NCBI GenBank assembly: GCA_937911235.1
Contig: CALDPN010000015.1
Location: forward strand, 1-9,521
Reading direction: 5' to 3'
Length of the DNA: 9,521 nucleotides
DNA from: an uncultured Bacteroidales bacterium
Lineage (GTDB): Bacteria; Bacteroidota; Bacteroidia; Bacteroidales; Paludibacteraceae
Shown here in pieces: positions 6,761-9,521 of this stretch. Each line of letters opens with the position of its first letter. The stretch's first letter is position 1. The notes under the pieces are model-generated. The model did not search any database. It was not told the origin of the DNA and saw only the letters and a list, made by a program, of their open reading frames with translations. The position numbers and the translations under genes are program-made.

Positions 6761-7483
6761 ATGACAAAATTAAGTGTAAATATAAATAAAATAGCTACTA
6801 TTCGTAATGCTCGCGGAGGTAACACTCCTAATCTTTTACAAGTAGCTTTAGACTGCGAAAAGTTTGGTGCTCAAGGGATTACAGTACACCCACGTCCAGA
6901 TGAGAGACATATTAGATACGCAGACGTTCGTGAGTTAAAACCACTGCTAACAACTGAATTTAACATTGAAGGTTACCCACAAGAGTCTTTTATTGACCTT
7001 GTTATTGAGGTAAAACCTGCTCAAGTAACTCTTGTGCCAGACCCTCCTCATGCACTTACTTCAAATGCTGGTTGGGACACAATCAAAAATAAAGATTTTC
7101 TTATCGAGGTAGTTTCTGAATTTAAGAAACATGGTATTCGTACCTCTATTTTTACAGATACTCGCAAAGAAATCATAGCAGAAGCTGCAAAAATAGGCAC
7201 AGATAGAATTGAGCTTTACACCGAACCATACGCATCAAACTATGCTAAAGGCAGAGAAGAAGCCGTAACACCATTTGCCGAAGCTGCTCTTTTTGCTTCA
7301 GAATGCGGCCTTGCGGTAAACGCAGGTCACGACCTTAGCCTTGAAAACTTAAATTATTTCTTCGAGAAAGTACAACCACTTAGCGAAGTATCTATTGGTC
7401 ATGCACTTATTTCAGATGCCCTATACCTAGGTCTAGAAGAAACTATTAAGCAATACCTATTCCAGTTAGGAGTTAGGAGTTAA
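6761..7483 (+). CDS. pdxJ: Pyridoxine 5'-phosphate synthase
   Basis: PdxJ condenses 1-deoxyxylulose 5-phosphate with 3-amino-2-oxopropyl phosphate to make pyridoxine 5'-phosphate, the last ring-forming step of the DXP-dependent vitamin B6 pathway. The TIM-barrel protein has 240 residues, as expected. Conserved pieces: RNARGG (15-20), GITVHPRPDERHI (39-51) with His43, FNIEG with Glu70, VNAGHDL with His190, and SIGHALISDAL near the C-terminus. The N-terminal motif reads NINKIAT, where E. coli has NIDHIAT; I believe this is a recognised subtype and not a defect. The last codons (LGVRS) are written by a heptamer tandem repeat. exbB starts 29 nt after the stop, so pdxJ may be the first gene of the transcript feeding the ExbB-ExbD-TonB set. 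Confidence 0.96.
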   Translation: MTKLSVNINKIATIRNARGGNTPNLLQVALDCEKFGAQGITVHPRPDERHIRYADVRELKPLLTTEFNIEGYPQESFIDLVIEVKPAQVTLVPDPPHALTSNAGWDTIKNKDFLIEVVSEFKKHGIRTSIFTDTRKEIIAEAAKIGTDRIELYTEPYASNYAKGREEAVTPFAEAALFASECGLAVNAGHDLSLENLNYFFEKVQPLSEVSIGHALISDALYLGLEETIKQYLFQLGVRS

Positions 7484-7497
7484 CATTAAACATTAAA
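7464..7497 (+). repeat. Heptamer tandem repeats across the pdxJ stop codon
   Basis: agttagg occurs at 7464-7470 and 7471-7477, with a partial third unit (agttaac, 7478-7484). It is followed directly by cattaaa twice (7484-7490 and 7491-7497). The first repeat encodes the C-terminal LGVRS and the stop codon; the second forms most of the 29-nt spacer before exbB. Slippage here would change the pdxJ tail or the spacer length. Confidence 0.7.
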
Positions 7498-7512
7498 ACA
7501 CACAACATAACA

Positions 7513-8214
7513 ATGAACCTATTACAAATTACAGACGTAGCACTTACAACCGCTATTGATAGCACTGCACAAGTGGCAGCAGACACAGCACAAATGAATT
7601 ATTGGGAAATGGCAAAAAAAGGTGGTCCATGGATTATGATTCCACTTTTAATCCTTTCTATTATGGCAGTTTACATTTTCATTGAAAGATACGTTGCCAT
7701 TAAAAAAGCATCTAAAGAAGACAAAACCTTTATGGATAGAATTAAAGATTACATTACCGAAGGTAAAATCGATTCTGCTACAAAACTTTGCGAGCAAGCA
7801 AACAACCCAATGGCTCGTATGGTAGAAAAAGGTATTTCTCGTCTTGGCAAACCAATGAACGACATTCTTGTGGCTATCGAAAACGTAGGTAACATAGAAA
7901 CCAACAAACTTGAAAAAGGATTCAACATGCTTGCTACTATCTCTGGTGGTGCCCCTATGCTTGGTTTCTTGGGTACTGTTATCGGTATGGTTCAAGCGTT
8001 CTACGACATGGCAAATGCAGGAAACAACATAGACATCACAGTGCTTTCTAATGGTATTTACACCGCTATGATTACCACTGTAGCAGGTCTTGTGGTGGGC
8101 ATTGTGGCATTCTTTGCATACAACTTCCTTGTTTCTATGTTAGATTCTGTGGTACAAAAAATGGAACACCGTACTATGGAATTTATGGACTTACTAAACG
8201 AACCTATAAAATAA
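7513..8214 (+). CDS. exbB: MotA/TolQ/ExbB proton channel protein
   Basis: This 233-residue inner-membrane protein would form the pentameric stator of an ExbB-ExbD or TolQ-TolR proton motor. A 38-residue N-terminal tail precedes TM1 (about 39-57, GPWIMIPLLILSIMAVYIF). A cytoplasmic domain follows, then TM2 (about 139-162) with the family motif LGFLGTVIGMVQAF, and TM3 (about 181-206) with MITTVAGLVVGIVAFFAYN. Thr155 and Thr189 match the conserved pore threonines of TM2 and TM3. The ATG at 7513 is preferred because it lies 29 nt after pdxJ; Met28 is a possible shorter start. exbD begins 4 nt after the stop, indicating tight co-translation. Sequence alone does not decide between ExbB and TolQ. 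Confidence 0.93.
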   Translation: MNLLQITDVALTTAIDSTAQVAADTAQMNYWEMAKKGGPWIMIPLLILSIMAVYIFIERYVAIKKASKEDKTFMDRIKDYITEGKIDSATKLCEQANNPMARMVEKGISRLGKPMNDILVAIENVGNIETNKLEKGFNMLATISGGAPMLGFLGTVIGMVQAFYDMANAGNNIDITVLSNGIYTAMITTVAGLVVGIVAFFAYNFLVSMLDSVVQKMEHRTMEFMDLLNEPIK

Positions 8215-8218
8215 TTTT

Positions 8219-8632
8219 ATGGCATTAAAGAAAAGAAATAAGGCAAGTGCTAGCTTTAGTATGTCTTCAATGACAGACTTAGTGTTTCTACTTTTGATTT
8301 TCTTTATGATTACATCAACAGTAGTAACTCCTAGTGCCATAAAACTTCTTCTTCCACAAAGCAGTTCTCAAGCATCTGCCAAACCACTTACTCGTGTTTA
8401 CATAGACTCAGACATCAATTTCTATGTGGCAGAAGGCAAAAAACAAGAACGCCAAGTGGCATTTGAAGATATAGAACCATTTCTGCAACAAGTGGTACTT
8501 GAAGAACCAGAAATGTATATAGCACTTTACGCCGACGAAAGCGTTCCATACAGAGAAATAGTTAAAGTTCTAAATATAGCGAACAAAAACAAATTTAAAC
8601 TTGTTATTGCAACACGTCCTGTACGCGAATAA
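8219..8632 (+). CDS. exbD: ExbD/TolR-family proton channel protein
   Basis: This 137-residue protein has the standard layout: a short basic cytoplasmic start (MALKKRNKAS), one transmembrane helix (about 19-37, TDLVFLLLIFFMITSTVVT), and a periplasmic domain ending KFKLVIATRPVRE. The essential proton-carrying Asp is present as Asp20 in SSMTDLVFLL. The periplasmic part contains MYIALYADESVPYREIVKVL, the typical ExbD/TolR fold signature. It follows exbB by 4 nt and precedes the TonB-like gene by 18 nt. Many Bacteroidota clusters carry two exbD genes in a row; only one is here. ExbD versus TolR is not resolved by sequence. Confidence 0.94.
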   Translation: MALKKRNKASASFSMSSMTDLVFLLLIFFMITSTVVTPSAIKLLLPQSSSQASAKPLTRVYIDSDINFYVAEGKKQERQVAFEDIEPFLQQVVLEEPEMYIALYADESVPYREIVKVLNIANKNKFKLVIATRPVRE

Positions 8633-8650
8633 CACGACCTGTAAAACAGA

Positions 8651-9521
8651 ATGAAAAATAATAAAAAAGACAACGATAGTAAGATAGCTGGTACCATAGG
8701 AACAATTGTGGTGCACGCTTTGCTACTGCTTTTGCTTCTTTTTACAGGCATTACCACTATTATTCCAGACACAGAAGAAGGTCTTTCTGTAAACTATGGC
8801 TCAGATATGAACCTTGGCGATGGTCTTTTTGAACCAGCCCCACAAAGTGCTATCGAAGACCAACTTGTAGAAGAACCAAAGGTAGAGCCAGTAACTCCTA
8901 CCACACCTCCTACAGTTTCTGAACCAGATATAGTGGAAGAAGAACTTGAAACTCAAGACATTGAAGAATCGCTTGCAGTGAAACAAGCACGTGAGGAAGC
9001 AGAAAAAAAACGTAAGGAAGAGGAAAAACGCCTAGCCGAAGAAAAACGTAAACAAGAAGAAGAGGCTAAACGTATTGCTGAAGAAAAACGCATTGCAGAG
9101 GAGAAAAAGAAAGCAGAAGAAGCTAAAAAGCAACAAATTGCTAACGCACTTAAAGGCGCATTCTCTACTGCTGGTCAAGGCACAAATACCTCATCTTCTA
9201 GCCAAGGCGACAACGGTACAGCTGGCAACAAAGGTAATCCTTTTGGCGATGCTACTTCAAACTCATACACAGGAGGTGGCACAGGCAACGGACACAGTTA
9301 TAGCCTAAACGGACGTTCACTAAGCGGTGGTCTTCCTACCCCTCAATACAACAGAAACGAAGAAGGTGTAATTGTGGTAAGTATAGAAGTAGATGCCTCT
9401 GGTAATGTTGTTTCAGCAAAAGCAGGAGCTCTAGGCACCACTATTATCGACGCTTCATTAAGAAAAGAAGCTGAAAAAGCAGCTATGAAAGCCAAATTTA
9501 ATGCAAGCAAAGGCGCTGCAT
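8651..9521 (+). CDS. TonB/TolA-like energy transducer (3' end outside window)
   Basis: An open frame of 290 codons starts at ATG 8651 and reaches the right edge without a stop. Layout: cytoplasmic tail 1-13; transmembrane helix about 14-38 with seven consecutive leucines (24-30) and His22 four residues after Thr18, like the Ser/His pair of TonB and TolA; Pro/Glu-rich stretch 61-98; long charged helix about 105-168, rich in Lys, Glu, Ala and Arg, with repeated AEEKR units (129-133, 143-147, 149-152); Gly/Ser/Asn-rich linker about 172-228; and the start of a TonB C-terminal domain (IVVSIEVDASGNVVSAKAG, 241-259, then RKEAEKAAMKAKFNAS). It would couple the ExbB-ExbD motor to the outer membrane. 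The helix recalls TolA, the C-terminal strand pattern recalls TonB, so a Tol-like role is possible. Confidence 0.9.
   Translation, partial: MKNNKKDNDSKIAGTIGTIVVHALLLLLLLFTGITTIIPDTEEGLSVNYGSDMNLGDGLFEPAPQSAIEDQLVEEPKVEPVTPTTPPTVSEPDIVEEELETQDIEESLAVKQAREEAEKKRKEEEKRLAEEKRKQEEEAKRIAEEKRIAEEKKKAEEAKKQQIANALKGAFSTAGQGTNTSSSSQGDNGTAGNKGNPFGDATSNSYTGGGTGNGHSYSLNGRSLSGGLPTPQYNRNEEGVIVVSIEVDASGNVVSAKAGALGTTIIDASLRKEAEKAAMKAKFNASKGAA

Noticed and set aside
7648..7995. 115-residue minus-strand open frame in exbB
   Set aside because: It is antisense to the membrane-protein coding sequence, with unlikely composition (many Phe, Asn and His) typical of reverse readings.
8963..9154. Possible DNA tandem repeat in the charged helix
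   Set aside because: The AEEKR units repeat at protein level with varied codons and irregular spacing, so this reflects coiled-coil composition and not a recent DNA repeat.
9075..9308. 77-residue plus-strand open frame in the TonB-like gene
   Set aside because: It is the out-of-frame reading of the charged helix and linker; the true frame is open from 8651 to the edge with TonB features.

Overview
This window looks like a piece of a Bacteroidota chromosome, most likely order Bacteroidales. Four things support that. Candidate promoters match the Bacteroidetes -7 consensus TAnnTTTG: TATCTTTG before the ROK kinase and before pdxJ, and TAATTTTG before pheT. No start codon has a clear Shine-Dalgarno sequence. 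Leaders and spacers are A/T-rich. The protein families are close to Bacteroidales types: YebC beginning MGRAFEYRKATKMKRWGN, PdxJ with NINKIA, and an ExbB-ExbD-TonB set behind pdxJ. The genus cannot be fixed by eye. The content is mostly core housekeeping, not an accessory island.

Layout, left to right. (1) 1-713, minus: the first 237 codons of an ABC ATPase domain protein that runs off the left edge. Two catalytic positions are non-canonical. (2) 714-953: non-coding, with a 14-bp terminator-like hairpin (732-765) and a 126-bp element with 18-bp terminal inverted repeats (830-955) that overlaps the stop codon of the next gene. (3) 954-1919, minus: a ROK-family sugar kinase. (4) 1920-2062: divergent promoter region. 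(5) 2063-4507 pheT and 4531-5247 yebC, both plus, spaced like an operon. (6) ruvC (5249-5764) and nadK (5775-6671), both minus, probably co-transcribed nadK then ruvC. ruvC converges on yebC with one base between stop codons. (7) 6672-6760: divergent promoter region. (8) pdxJ (6761-7483), exbB (7513-8214), exbD (8219-8632) and a TonB/TolA-like protein (8651 to the right edge), all plus and closely spaced.

How the genes work together. pheT (phenylalanyl-tRNA synthetase beta chain) and yebC both serve translation or expression control. nadK supplies NADP and ruvC resolves Holliday junctions; their link is probably only shared transcription. pdxJ makes pyridoxine 5'-phosphate. The last three genes encode an inner-membrane proton-driven motor (ExbB, ExbD) and its periplasm-spanning energy transducer. 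The transducer has an unusually TolA-like charged helix, so this could power TonB-dependent uptake or a Tol-Pal-like envelope function.

I found no clearly new multi-gene system. The points most worth checking are the 126-bp inverted-repeat element, the catalytically altered ABC domain, the heptamer tandem repeat ending pdxJ, and the TonB/TolA hybrid architecture. I saw no tRNA, rRNA, CRISPR array, insertion sequence with a transposase, or phage gene.
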